Shown here one piece after another: positions 7,822-17,399 of a DNA stretch of 64,000 bases (the stretch's first letter is position 1; every line of letters starts with the position of its first letter). A program made the position numbers and the translations under genes. The notes beneath the pieces were generated by a model that saw only the letters and a list, made by a program, of their open reading frames with translations, was not told where the DNA came from and made no database searches. Source of the DNA: Planctomycetota bacterium (lineage in GTDB: Bacteria; Planctomycetota; UBA8108; UBA1146); the NCBI GenBank assembly GCA_018694835.1, contig JABHOG010000100.1:1-64000 (forward strand), read 5' to 3'.

Positions 7822-9363
7822 TCAGGAAGTGCCCCCATCCGGGTCCTTGAGCGGAATACCGTGCTTCTTCATCCTGCGGTAGAAGGTACGTCTGGAGATG
7901 CCCAGAGCCTGGCACGCTTCAGACTTGTTGCCCCCTGCGGCCTCCAATGCGCGCAAGATCACTTCACGCTCCGCACGTCCCAGTACATCTTTGACCCCCG
8001 ATGAAAACTCACCGGTGTTCAGAATCGATCCACCTAGCAGTTCCTGCATACTTGCCCCATCGATGGAGCTCAATCCAGATGCTCCGATCCTTCTCGCCAG
8101 ATGAACCGCATCCCAGCCGTTGCCCGGCCAGTGGTGAGAGAGCAATAGTGCCTGAGCCTCCGCTTCCAGTAGCGGAGGAGTGACCATTTCCTCGGTCAAA
8201 TACTGATCGATGATCAGCAAGGAATCGAGCGGACGATTCCTCAATGGTGGTAACTGAACCTCGAGTCCCGCCAGCCGGTAGCGCAACTCCTGACGGATTC
8301 GGCCCGTTCCTTGATCAGAGGAACTGCATGCCAGGAAGCGCAAGTCTGCCACCAGTTCCTCGGTCCCGGCAACCCGACGATAGGTGCCCGAATCGATCAC
8401 CCGCAACAGCGCCGCTTGCAGTGCTGGCGAGGCCTCATCGATGGCATCCAGCAGCAAGGTCCCCCCTGAAGCCCGGTCGAGTAATCCGGGTCGTTGCTGA
8501 TCGGCGTCGGTGAAGGCGCCCTTCTCATTGCCAAATAACTCGACCTCGATCAGTGACTCATTGAGTGTCCCACAATGAAGGACCATGAACTCTCCACCGC
8601 CACTGGCCTGATGGATCGCTCTCGCCAGCAGATCTTTTCCGGTTCCACTCTCTCCTTCGATGAGAACGGAAATGCGTGTAAGAGCGATCTTCTTCAACTC
8701 CTCGATGGGTTTCGAGAGTACTGGTGAGTGGCTGATGAAGCTCCCGATCTGACTGACGATTCGTGGCTCCAGTGGTACTGCTGGTTTCTTTGCCACGACG
8801 GCTGGTCCCTCGCTCATCGGTGGATCCGCGATGCTGGTGAGCTCTGGAGTTTCCGTTCGAGAATTCGACCGCTCCCGGTCGAGGATCAGATCGACCAGCG
8901 ACAGGACCATCTGCTGTTTCGATCCAGATTCCTGATTCTCCGGGCCATCGCCAAAGCGTGAATCGAGATAGACTGCGGTCCGCTGTGTTGGCTTCCCCAG
9001 GGGGATCACCATGATCCAGCGCGCGCGCTGCACTCCCTCCTTCTCCGAGGGGGAACGCAGCCTTCGATCCAGATGAGCATCTTTGAACAGTACAGGTGAC
9101 TTCCCCGCGCAACCGAGTTCAAAGGCGTGATGTGAAACGGTCGTGTCGGCAACAGGAACCTTGCGCCCTTCAGCGCCGCGAGAACACCAGACCTTGTACT
9201 CCCCCGCTTCCACGGCGCTGACCAGCAGTCCACGCTGAGCACCATGATGCTGTTGAATCCAGCGCAACAGCAATCCAACGCCACGCATTGAACTGCTCTT
9301 CCCAGGCCTCGGGGCGAGCACCTGTTCGATCAATTCCTGGAATTGTGGATCTGGGTCAGTCAT
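7822..9363 (-). CDS. GAF/AAA+/Fis sigma-54 activator-like regulator with altered key motifs
   Basis: This 513-residue protein has a GAF-like sensory region (about 20-160), a sigma-54-interaction AAA+ domain (about 210-440) and a Fis-type HTH at the C-terminus (GGNKSEACQALGISRRT). Walker A is GESGTGKD at 237-244 and the arginine-finger region RQELRYRLAG is present. Two hallmark motifs are changed. GAFTGA, which contacts sigma-54, reads GAFTDA at 282-287. In Walker B the usual DE reads DA (LLLDAIDE), removing the catalytic glutamate. It may be an ATPase-impaired regulator or one acting without sigma-54. There is no receiver domain. A paralogue lies at 18819-20465. Confidence 0.85.
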   Translation of the reverse strand: MTDPDPQFQELIEQVLAPRPGKSSSMRGVGLLLRWIQQHHGAQRGLLVSAVEAGEYKVWCSRGAEGRKVPVADTTVSHHAFELGCAGKSPVLFKDAHLDRRLRSPSEKEGVQRARWIMVIPLGKPTQRTAVYLDSRFGDGPENQESGSKQQMVLSLVDLILDRERSNSRTETPELTSIADPPMSEGPAVVAKKPAVPLEPRIVSQIGSFISHSPVLSKPIEELKKIALTRISVLIEGESGTGKDLLARAIHQASGGGEFMVLHCGTLNESLIEVELFGNEKGAFTDADQQRPGLLDRASGGTLLLDAIDEASPALQAALLRVIDSGTYRRVAGTEELVADLRFLACSSSDQGTGRIRQELRYRLAGLEVQLPPLRNRPLDSLLIIDQYLTEEMVTPPLLEAEAQALLLSHHWPGNGWDAVHLARRIGASGLSSIDGASMQELLGGSILNTGEFSSGVKDVLGRAEREVILRALEAAGGNKSEACQALGISRRTFYRRMKKHGIPLKDPDGGTS

Positions 9364-9434
9364 GTCATCGTGATGGTAGGCGACCGGAGACTGTCGAGCG
9401 AGGCCTCACTACTCAATCCCGCCAGGGAGCGGAC

Positions 9435-10280
9435 TCAGTCTTGAGATGAACGTTCCCCGATGATCCGAGACAATAGGCTCTGGATGTACTGGTGGCCCAG
9501 AGGCCGAAGTAATCGTACGGAATCTCCCCTGGCTTTGACCATCAACTCGTCGATCTTGGCGTAGGACTCGCCATCCACCACCACGCGAATCGGTCGCTTC
9601 TCCCCACCTTCTCCGAAGATTCGAATCGTCGTATCGAGCGGAAGAACCACCGGAAACTGCAGCGAATGAAACTGGACCGGGCGATGTGCATTGAGGGGAG
9701 TGACGACCAATCCTTCCACTCTCGGATGTACCACCGGACCGCCAGCCGCCAGTGAATATGCGGTAGAACCCGCTGCGGTTGCCATCACCAGGCCGTCTCC
9801 GGAGTAGGCGTTGAGGAACACTTCATCGATGTAAACTCCGAGGTGAACCGTCTGGCCAGAATCGCGTTCCAGAACGATGTCGTTGATTCCTGCAGCTTGG
9901 CCTTGGCTCCCATCCGTCGACTTCCAGGTCGCCTGTATCACGGGCAAGTGCTGCTCCACGAATCGACCACCGAGCAACGTGCTGACCAGATCGGCGGGCT
10001 CTTGCCTGGGATTCATCAGGAATCCGACTCGGCCGAAATTGACTCCGTAGCAAGGGATCGGAGGATGGCCCAGCTCTCTCAGCAGAGACATCAGCGAACC
10101 ATCTCCACCGACGACGATGATGAGGTCCTCATCTGCCTTCGGCGATTCGCCAGAGGCAGGAGACCAGAAGCGCGACCACAAACCCGACGAATCCAGCACT
10201 GCCGACACATCCGTGATGAATTGATCCATCTCGACAGATGTAGAATCGGCCACGATCAGAACTCGTTCTGGTTTGAGCAT
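9435..10280 (-). CDS. nadK: NAD kinase
   Basis: This 281-residue enzyme phosphorylates NAD to NADP using ATP or polyphosphate. The signature GGDG lies at 58-61, followed by VNFGRVGFL. The second conserved block reads NDIVLERDSG, and the nucleotide-binding stretch reads GDGLVMATAAGSTAYSLAAG. The length is typical of bacterial NadK. A GGAGG lies just upstream of the ATG. It is the last gene of ugd-uxs-nadK, 16 bp after uxs. Both upstream enzymes use NAD, but their pathway does not need NADP, so the grouping may be only transcriptional. Confidence 0.95.
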   Translation of the reverse strand: MLKPERVLIVADSTSVEMDQFITDVSAVLDSSGLWSRFWSPASGESPKADEDLIIVVGGDGSLMSLLRELGHPPIPCYGVNFGRVGFLMNPRQEPADLVSTLLGGRFVEQHLPVIQATWKSTDGSQGQAAGINDIVLERDSGQTVHLGVYIDEVFLNAYSGDGLVMATAAGSTAYSLAAGGPVVHPRVEGLVVTPLNAHRPVQFHSLQFPVVLPLDTTIRIFGEGGEKRPIRVVVDGESYAKIDELMVKARGDSVRLLRPLGHQYIQSLLSRIIGERSSQD

Positions 10281-10296
10281 CGAGCGCCCTCCTCGA

Positions 10297-11274
10297 CTAC
10301 CCCGCTGTGGAAGCTACCGCTTCCACCCCGCGCTCTCGCAGGGTTTTTTCAAAGTAAGGAATGGTGCTAGAGAGCCCTTCCTTCAGCGACAGCTTTGGAC
10401 TCCAGTTGAGCACCTTCTTGGCCAGACTGATATCTGGTTGCCTGACCTTTGGGTCGTCCTCAGGGAGATCCTTGAACTGAATATCGCTGGAAGATCCTGT
10501 CGCAAGGATGACTTCTCTGGCGAACCCGTTGATGGAGATCTCGTCCGGATTCCCGAGATTGACCGGTTCGGTGAAGTCGGACTCGAGGAGTCGATAGATC
10601 CCTTCGACCAGATCACTGACATGACAGAAAGATCTTGTCTGGGAGCCATCTCCGAACACCGTCAATGGTTGCCCGGTCAGTGCCTGACAGATGAAATTAG
10701 GAAGTGCTCGGCCGTCGTTGAGTCGCATCCTTGGGCCATAGGTATTGAAGATCCTGACGATCCTGGTGTCGACTCCGTGGCTTCGATGGTAGGCCAGCGT
10801 CATCGCCTCGGCAAATCTCTTGGCCTCATCGTAGACCCCTCTGATGCCAATCGGATTCACATTGCCCCAGTAAGATTCTGGCTGTGGGTGCACCAACGGA
10901 TCGCCATAGACCTCACTGGTACTGGCCAGCAAGAACTTTGCGCCACAGGCTTTGGCCAGTCCCAGCGCCTTGTGGGTCCCGAGGGATCCGACCTTGAGAG
11001 TCTGGATCGGAAACTCCTGGTAATCGATGGGACTTGCCGGTGAGGCGAAGTGAAGGATGGCATCGACCTTGCACGGAACATGGATGAACTCGGTCACGTC
11101 ATGTTTGATGAACTGGAATCGTGGATTCCCGAAGAGATGCTCGACGTTTCGAATATCTCCCGTGAGCAGATTATCCATCACCACGACTTTGCAATCTCTG
11201 CTGAGGAATAGATCGGCCAGGTGAGAGCCGATGAACCCTGCTCCGCCGGTGATGAGTATATTACTTCCGGACAT
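10297..11274 (-). CDS. UDP-glucuronate decarboxylase (UDP-xylose synthase)
   Basis: This 325-residue short-chain dehydrogenase starts [18 protein letters not shown], the NAD-binding GGxGxxG. It also has [20 protein letters not shown], the catalytic YDEAKRF (YxxxK) and [10 protein letters not shown], all characteristic of UDP-xylose synthases. It converts UDP-glucuronate to UDP-xylose, feeding xylose into surface polysaccharides. I set the start at ATG 11274, preceded by GGAGAG, instead of the 14-residue longer ORF. It overlaps the 3' end of ugd by 14 bp, so it probably acts directly on the product of that enzyme. Confidence 0.93.
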   Translation of the reverse strand: MSGSNILITGGAGFIGSHLADLFLSRDCKVVVMDNLLTGDIRNVEHLFGNPRFQFIKHDVTEFIHVPCKVDAILHFASPASPIDYQEFPIQTLKVGSLGTHKALGLAKACGAKFLLASTSEVYGDPLVHPQPESYWGNVNPIGIRGVYDEAKRFAEAMTLAYHRSHGVDTRIVRIFNTYGPRMRLNDGRALPNFICQALTGQPLTVFGDGSQTRSFCHVSDLVEGIYRLLESDFTEPVNLGNPDEISINGFAREVILATGSSSDIQFKDLPEDDPKVRQPDISLAKKVLNWSPKLSLKEGLSSTIPYFEKTLRERGVEAVASTAG

Positions 11275-12583
11275 CCGCGACTCTCCTTGATCCGATTCCG
11301 TGGTATTCAAGCCCATGCTTGCCAGTCATCTCTACATTCCAGATATTTCTACCATCATAGATCACCGGCTGCTCCAGAAGTTTCACCATCCGGACAAAAT
11401 CAGGGCGTCTGTATTCGTTCCATTCAGTCACCAGCAACAGCGCGCTGGCTCCAACAATCGCTTCATACAGATCAGAACGGTACTCGATCAGGTCTCCCAT
11501 CTCGGCCCTTGCTGTTTCAATCGCCTCGGGATCATGAGCCCGGACCACCGCTCCGCGACCGACCAGTGCTCTGGCAATCACCACTGATGGGGCCTCTCTC
11601 ATGTCATCCGTTCTCGGCTTGAAAGCCAGCCCCCACATACCAAATACATGCCCTGAGAGATCTTCACCGAAACGACTCACGATTTTTTCGACCAGACGGA
11701 GCTTCTGGCGATCGTTGACAGCATCGACCGCGTCGAGGATCTCCAGGGTCGATCCCTGCTCCCGGGCCAGCGCTGAAAGCGCACGGACATCCTTTGGAAA
11801 ACAGGAGCCTCCGTACCCGACACCAGGAAAGAGAAAGTGAGGACCGATCCTTTGATCTGAACCCATTCCCTGGCGCACTTTCGACACATCTGCTCCGACG
11901 CTCTCGCACAACCGAGCGATGTCATTCATGAACGAGATCTTGGTGGCGAGCATCGCATTGGAAGCATATTTGGTCATCTCCGCAGATGAGGGATCCATCA
12001 CCAGTAATGGTTTTCCGGTTCTGACGAAGGGTGAGTACAGATCTCTCATCAGGTCTGCCGCTCCATCGTCATCGGTTCCGATGACCACCCGATCTGGTTT
12101 CATGAAGTCATCGATGGCGGCGCCTTCCTTGAGAAACTCAGGATTGGACACCACCTCGATCGGATGAGAACTAACCTCGCGAATCAGATCCCTGACCACC
12201 ACTGCGGTTCCCACCGGGACCGTCGATTTGTTGACCACTACCAGTGGCCCTACCATGGCTCTTCCAATCTCGGTCGCCACCGTCCGGACCGCCGACAGAT
12301 CGCAGGATCCGTCCTCCCCCTGGGGAGTACCGACTGCGATGAAGACCACTTCTGCTTCGATGATGGAACTCTTGAGATCTGTGGTGAAGGTCAACCTTCC
12401 GGCCTTGGCGTTGCGCGCCACCAGTTCTTCGAGCCCCGGCTCGTAGATTGGAATGTGGCCTTCCTTGAGGCTCTCAATTTTGGCTGCATCTCGATCGACG
12501 CAGGTCACATCGTTGCCGCTTTCTGAAAAGCAGGTCCCTGTAACCAGCCCAACGTAGCCGGTTCCGACTATCGTGATTCTCAT
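11261..12583 (-). CDS. ugd: UDP-glucose 6-dehydrogenase
   Basis: This 440-residue enzyme oxidises UDP-glucose to UDP-glucuronate with two NAD. The N-terminal Rossmann motif is GTGYVGLV (about 7-14). The central domain has [18 protein letters not shown]. The catalytic cysteine is in GGSCFPKD (about residue 260), and the C-terminal domain has [16 protein letters not shown]. The length is usual for the family. The start MRITIVG at 12583 has GAGAGA upstream; the track ORF is 15 residues longer without support. It is the first gene of the ugd-uxs-nadK unit. Confidence 0.96.
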   Translation of the reverse strand: MRITIVGTGYVGLVTGTCFSESGNDVTCVDRDAAKIESLKEGHIPIYEPGLEELVARNAKAGRLTFTTDLKSSIIEAEVVFIAVGTPQGEDGSCDLSAVRTVATEIGRAMVGPLVVVNKSTVPVGTAVVVRDLIREVSSHPIEVVSNPEFLKEGAAIDDFMKPDRVVIGTDDDGAADLMRDLYSPFVRTGKPLLVMDPSSAEMTKYASNAMLATKISFMNDIARLCESVGADVSKVRQGMGSDQRIGPHFLFPGVGYGGSCFPKDVRALSALAREQGSTLEILDAVDAVNDRQKLRLVEKIVSRFGEDLSGHVFGMWGLAFKPRTDDMREAPSVVIARALVGRGAVVRAHDPEAIETARAEMGDLIEYRSDLYEAIVGASALLLVTEWNEYRRPDFVRMVKLLEQPVIYDGRNIWNVEMTGKHGLEYHGIGSRRVADVRK

Positions 12584-12720
12584 GCTTGAGGTCTCTCTAG
12601 CCCATACAAGGCGATACAGCCGATCCACCAGATCACGGGAAAGCGTCCACCAGGATCATATCAGAGCAAGTTCTCAGCGGCATCAAAGGTCAAGAATTCC
12701 TCCAGGTACGATGTCGCTCG

Positions 12721-14226
12721 ATGATCCAGATGCGTACAATGAGACCCATGCATAGTGATGATTTCCTCTCGGGCCTTAACCAACCCCCTCCTCCCCCTCC
12801 TCCCCCTGATCCCAAGAGCGATCCAGATGAGCCGTCCCCCAAGGCCTGTTTCAGCGATTTACCGCTGCCAGGCCCGGTCCTGGACCAGTTGACCGCTCTC
12901 GGATTCCTTCACCCCACTCCGATCCAGGAGTTGACCATCCCGGTAGCCATGGAGGGAATCGACCTGATCGGCAAGGCGGAGACTGGAACCGGCAAGACGT
13001 TGGCCTTCACCAGCCCCATCATCGGGCAACTCGATTCGGAGCGTGTTGCGGTCCAGGCGATCGTACTGTGTCCGACTCGTGAGTTGGCTCAGCAGGTGGA
13101 GGAAGTGGCAGTAGCACTGGGTAAGCCCCTCGGGATACGAGTGGCTCTGGTGGTCGGCGGTGTTCATCAATCACAACAATTGCTGCAACTGCGTCGGGGA
13201 GCCCAGATGGTCGTGGGAACCCCTGGTCGAGTTCTGGACTTTCTTCGAAGCGGTAAAATCCGACTCGGCTGGGTCGAACATGTGGTCCTCGATGAAGCGG
13301 ACCGGATGCTGGACATGGGATTCATCGATGATGTCTCAGAAATTCTCCAGCACACTCCTCCCGAAAGACAGACCTATCTCTTCTCTGCGACCCTTCCGCC
13401 GAAGATCAAGACCCTGACCAAGAAGTTCATGAGGGATCCGCAGGTCATCTCCACCATCCGGGAGATCGCCACCGTGCCCGATATCGACCAGCAATTCATT
13501 CGCTGCGATGACTGGGCCAAAAAATACTGGGTCCACCAGCTTCTCGATCAAAACCCCGACGAGACTTGCATCATCTTTTGCAACACCCGTAGAGCAGTCA
13601 TCGATCTCGATCGAGATCTTTGGGGGCGCGGATATCCGGCCGGATCATTACACGGAGATCATAACCAGGAGCGTCGGTTCAAGGTGCTGGAAGGCTTCAA
13701 GAACAAGCAGATCAAGACGCTGGTCGCTACCGATGTCGCGGCCCGGGGACTCGATGTGGAAGCAGTGGCACGGGTAGTGAACTTCGACATCCCGGACGAG
13801 GTCGAGACCTATGTTCACAGGATCGGCAGAACCGGCAGGGCCGGCGCAGCCGGGGAAGCGATCAGCCTGATCGACTCTCGAGATCGTCTCTCCTGGGATC
13901 GGATCCGAACAGAAACCGGGTTCCCCATCGGGGAGTCGACCTGGACGCCCCCGAAAGGGGCTCGCCCCGATCCCGCGCAGCGCTCCTACCGCCGTTCCCC
14001 GGCCAAGCCCGGGGGAAGTGGACCCTACCGCGGTGGTGGTGGCGGTCGCAGTGGTGGTGGCGGCGGCAGTCGCAGTGGTGGTGGCAGTCGCAGTGGTGGT
14101 GGCAGTCGCAGTGGTGGTGGCGGTCGCAGTGGTGGTGGTGGCGGCGGTCGCAGTGGCGGCGGCAGTCGCAGTGGTGGTGGCGGAGGAAACTCTCCTCGCC
14201 AGGGCGGCAGACGCCCCTCTCGCTGA
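12721..14226 (+). CDS. DEAD-box RNA helicase with Gly/Ser/Arg-rich tail
   Basis: Up to 501 residues. RecA-like domain 1 shows AETGTGKT (motif I), PTRELAQQ (Ia), GTPGR (Ib), DEAD (II) and SAT (III). Domain 2 shows IIFCNTRRA, ATDVAARGLD and HRIGRTGRAG (motif VI). It would unwind RNA duplexes in ribosome assembly or mRNA turnover, like RhlE or CsdA. The N-terminus has a run of eight prolines. The last 75 residues are almost only Gly, Ser and Arg (SGGGSR units), an RNA-binding tail like RGG boxes. Several in-frame ATGs exist (12721, 12730, 12739, 12748) without a clear ribosome-binding site, so the start is uncertain. The stop codon lies in the first copy of a 16-bp tandem repeat. Confidence 0.93.
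   Translation: MIQMRTMRPMHSDDFLSGLNQPPPPPPPPDPKSDPDEPSPKACFSDLPLPGPVLDQLTALGFLHPTPIQELTIPVAMEGIDLIGKAETGTGKTLAFTSPIIGQLDSERVAVQAIVLCPTRELAQQVEEVAVALGKPLGIRVALVVGGVHQSQQLLQLRRGAQMVVGTPGRVLDFLRSGKIRLGWVEHVVLDEADRMLDMGFIDDVSEILQHTPPERQTYLFSATLPPKIKTLTKKFMRDPQVISTIREIATVPDIDQQFIRCDDWAKKYWVHQLLDQNPDETCIIFCNTRRAVIDLDRDLWGRGYPAGSLHGDHNQERRFKVLEGFKNKQIKTLVATDVAARGLDVEAVARVVNFDIPDEVETYVHRIGRTGRAGAAGEAISLIDSRDRLSWDRIRTETGFPIGESTWTPPKGARPDPAQRSYRRSPAKPGGSGPYRGGGGGRSGGGGGSRSGGGSRSGGGSRSGGGGRSGGGGGGRSGGGSRSGGGGGNSPRQGGRRPSR
14033..14190 (+). repeat. Low-complexity coding repeat of the helicase tail
   Basis: Degenerate tandem units of GGTGGTGGC and AGTCGCAGT encode the Gly/Ser/Arg tail. Copy number probably changes by slippage. 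Confidence 0.85.
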
Positions 14227-14318
14227 GTCCTCGTGCTACTGAGTCCTCGTGCTACTGAGTCCTCGTTCTACTGAGTCCTCGTGCTACTGAGTCCTCGTTC
14301 TACTGAGTCCTCGTTCTC
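14223..14318. repeat. Six-copy 16-bp tandem repeat after the helicase gene
   Basis: The unit CTGAGTCCTCGTGCTA occurs six times head to tail. Copies 3 and 5 have T instead of G at position 13, as does copy 6, which also diverges in its final base. The first copy contains the helicase stop codon (TGA). There are no spacers between copies, so this is a minisatellite and not a CRISPR array. Confidence 0.95.
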
Positions 14319-14402
14319 GCCAAATCTTCATCCAGAGAACTCGATTCGATCACGCTCGTTGCTCTTCCTCGAACGATCCGCGCTTCTCAACAACTCAGGA
14401 TG

Positions 14403-14440
14403 AGAAAAGGCCCCGATCCGCGCTGAGCGAAACGGGGCCC
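14403..14440 (-). terminator. Intrinsic terminator of the groES-groEL unit
   Basis: On the minus strand, GGCCCCG pairs with CGGGGCC across a 17-nt loop that contains a small inner stem, and TTTTCTC follows. It begins 27 nt after the groEL stop. With its A-rich left flank it might also stop transcription from the helicase side. Confidence 0.8.
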
Positions 14441-14466
14441 CATCTACATTCGAACGATTCGCTGGG

Positions 14467-16146
<1,680 letters not shown>

Positions 16147-16217
16147 CGTGTCGCTTCCTCTCATTATCGTCATCCCTCTGGGTTCTCCCGGCGGATGACT
16201 GGGTTGATCTCAGTGAA

Positions 16218-16514
16218 CTAGTCGACGATCGCGAGGACATCATCCTCACTCATGATCAGGTACTCTTCGCCTTCCACTTTGATCTGGGTTCCGGCGTAGG
16301 AGCTGAAGATCACACGATCGTTCTTACTCACCTGGAAATTGGCACGCTTGCCATCCTTGAGGAGTTTGCCGTCTCCGAGCGCCATCACGCGCCCCTCACT
16401 CGGCTTTTCCTTCGCATTGTCTGGCAGGAAAATCCCACCCTTGGTCTTGTCCTCCGCTTCGAGTCGCTTGACGACGATTTTGTCGTTCAGCGGACGAAGA
16501 TTCAGATTCGCCAT
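16218..16514 (-). CDS. groS: Co-chaperonin GroES (10 kDa)
   Basis: This 98-residue lid of the GroEL cage has the family features LRPLNDKIVVKR at the start, the mobile loop containing KTKGGIFLPD, and EYLIMSEDDVLAIV at the end. ATG 16514 is preceded by GAGAGGCG; the track ORF adds 25 upstream residues without homology. It lies upstream of groEL in the normal order. It begins 89 bp after a receiver-domain gene on the same strand. Confidence 0.97.
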   Translation of the reverse strand: MANLNLRPLNDKIVVKRLEAEDKTKGGIFLPDNAKEKPSEGRVMALGDGKLLKDGKRANFQVSKNDRVIFSSYAGTQIKVEGEEYLIMSEDDVLAIVD

Positions 16515-16603
16515 CAGAGTCGCCTCTCTTTCCCGTGCCCATGCGGGCATTCTCATGAAGACCTCGACAGATTCCTCCTCGGAATCCAACCCAAGATCTG
16601 TTG

Positions 16604-17059
16604 TCAGTTCTTCAGCAAGGTTTGAACCAGGTCCCGGACACTACTCCGGAATAGATCTGGCTCGACCGGTTTCGGCAACAACGCGAAACCACCTGCTTCT
16701 TCTACATCTTTACTCAATGCTTCACTCGCTTCGCCGCTGACGAACAGCGCCGGCAACTGCCAGCGGAATTCGGTCCGGATCCTTCTCAGCAACTCGACTC
16801 CGGTCAGGTCTGGCATGTGCACATCCAGTACCAGGAAATCGAAGGGGTTGGTCTCGACCCCGTTGGTGGAATCGGAAAACTGAACCCGACAGAGCAACTC
16901 CAGCGCCTCGACGCCGCCCCCTGCATTTTCGGTTTCAAACCCCGCACCATCGAGCAAGGCAGTCAAACTGCCACGGACCCCTGCGTCGTCATCTGCGAGC
17001 AGCACTCGATAGCGCCCCCGACGGGAATCGGCTCCCGGTGTGATGATCTCCGCCAGCAT
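16604..17059 (-). CDS. Stand-alone response-regulator receiver protein
   Basis: This 151-residue CheY-like receiver domain has no output domain. The acidic pocket ADDD is near residue 22-25, the phospho-acceptor aspartate is in LVLDVHMPDLTG, the conserved Ser is in FVSGEA and the Lys in LPKPVE. It would take a phosphoryl group from an unseen histidine kinase and act through protein contacts. It lies just upstream of groES on the same strand, with an 89-bp gap and no obvious terminator, so co-transcription with groESL is possible. Confidence 0.88.
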   Translation of the reverse strand: MLAEIITPGADSRRGRYRVLLADDDAGVRGSLTALLDGAGFETENAGGGVEALELLCRVQFSDSTNGVETNPFDFLVLDVHMPDLTGVELLRRIRTEFRWQLPALFVSGEASEALSKDVEEAGGFALLPKPVEPDLFRSSVRDLVQTLLKN

Positions 17060-17399
17060 CGTGATCCCTTCTCGGATCCCATTTCGGATTGCGGACTTTT
17101 CCGCTCATCTTCCTTTTTCGCAACGATCGTGCCGCGCAGCGGCAAGTTCGTGGACTGATTCCAAGTCACTGCCTGGGTTCTAGTTATGATTTCTCTACTG
17201 GACGGCTGTACGGCCCAGCGGCAACTTCGCCTGCCAGAATGGCATAGGCCCAGAGGAGCGGTGGCAGACTCCTGCCACGGTGGCAGATGATACAGACGGT
17301 GGATCTGTTGAATTGTCAGGGACGGATGGCGACGATTCATCGGGGACAGCGGCGACCAGCCGTTGCCACGAGGTCATCGAAGAGGAACGGGGTCTGTAG
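17060..17399. other. Divergent intergenic region before mgtE
   Basis: These 340 bases lie between two divergently transcribed genes and should hold both promoters. I see one perfect short hairpin (17261-17278) followed by another partial copy of GTGGCAG. I looked for the M-box magnesium riboswitch that often controls mgtE and did not recognise it. No sigma-70 promoter stands out. Confidence 0.5.
17261..17278 (+). promoter_or_regulatory. Short perfect hairpin in the mgtE leader
   Basis: GTGGCAG, loop ACTC, then CTGCCAC: a 7-bp perfect inverted repeat about 120 nt upstream of mgtE, followed by a further GTGGCAG. It could be a protein-binding site or leader hairpin. No T tract follows, so it is not a terminator. 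Confidence 0.35.

Noticed and set aside
14223-14318. Possible CRISPR array
   Set aside because: The 16-bp units are contiguous with no spacers and no cas genes nearby; it is a tandem repeat.
16515-16603. CIRCE heat-shock operator before groES
   Set aside because: I looked for TTAGCACTC-N9-GAGTGCTAA here and before the receiver gene and found no match. The GAGTGCT copies at 766-796 are direct repeats and unrelated.
17060-17399. M-box riboswitch before mgtE
   Set aside because: None of the conserved M-box blocks could be recognised by eye.
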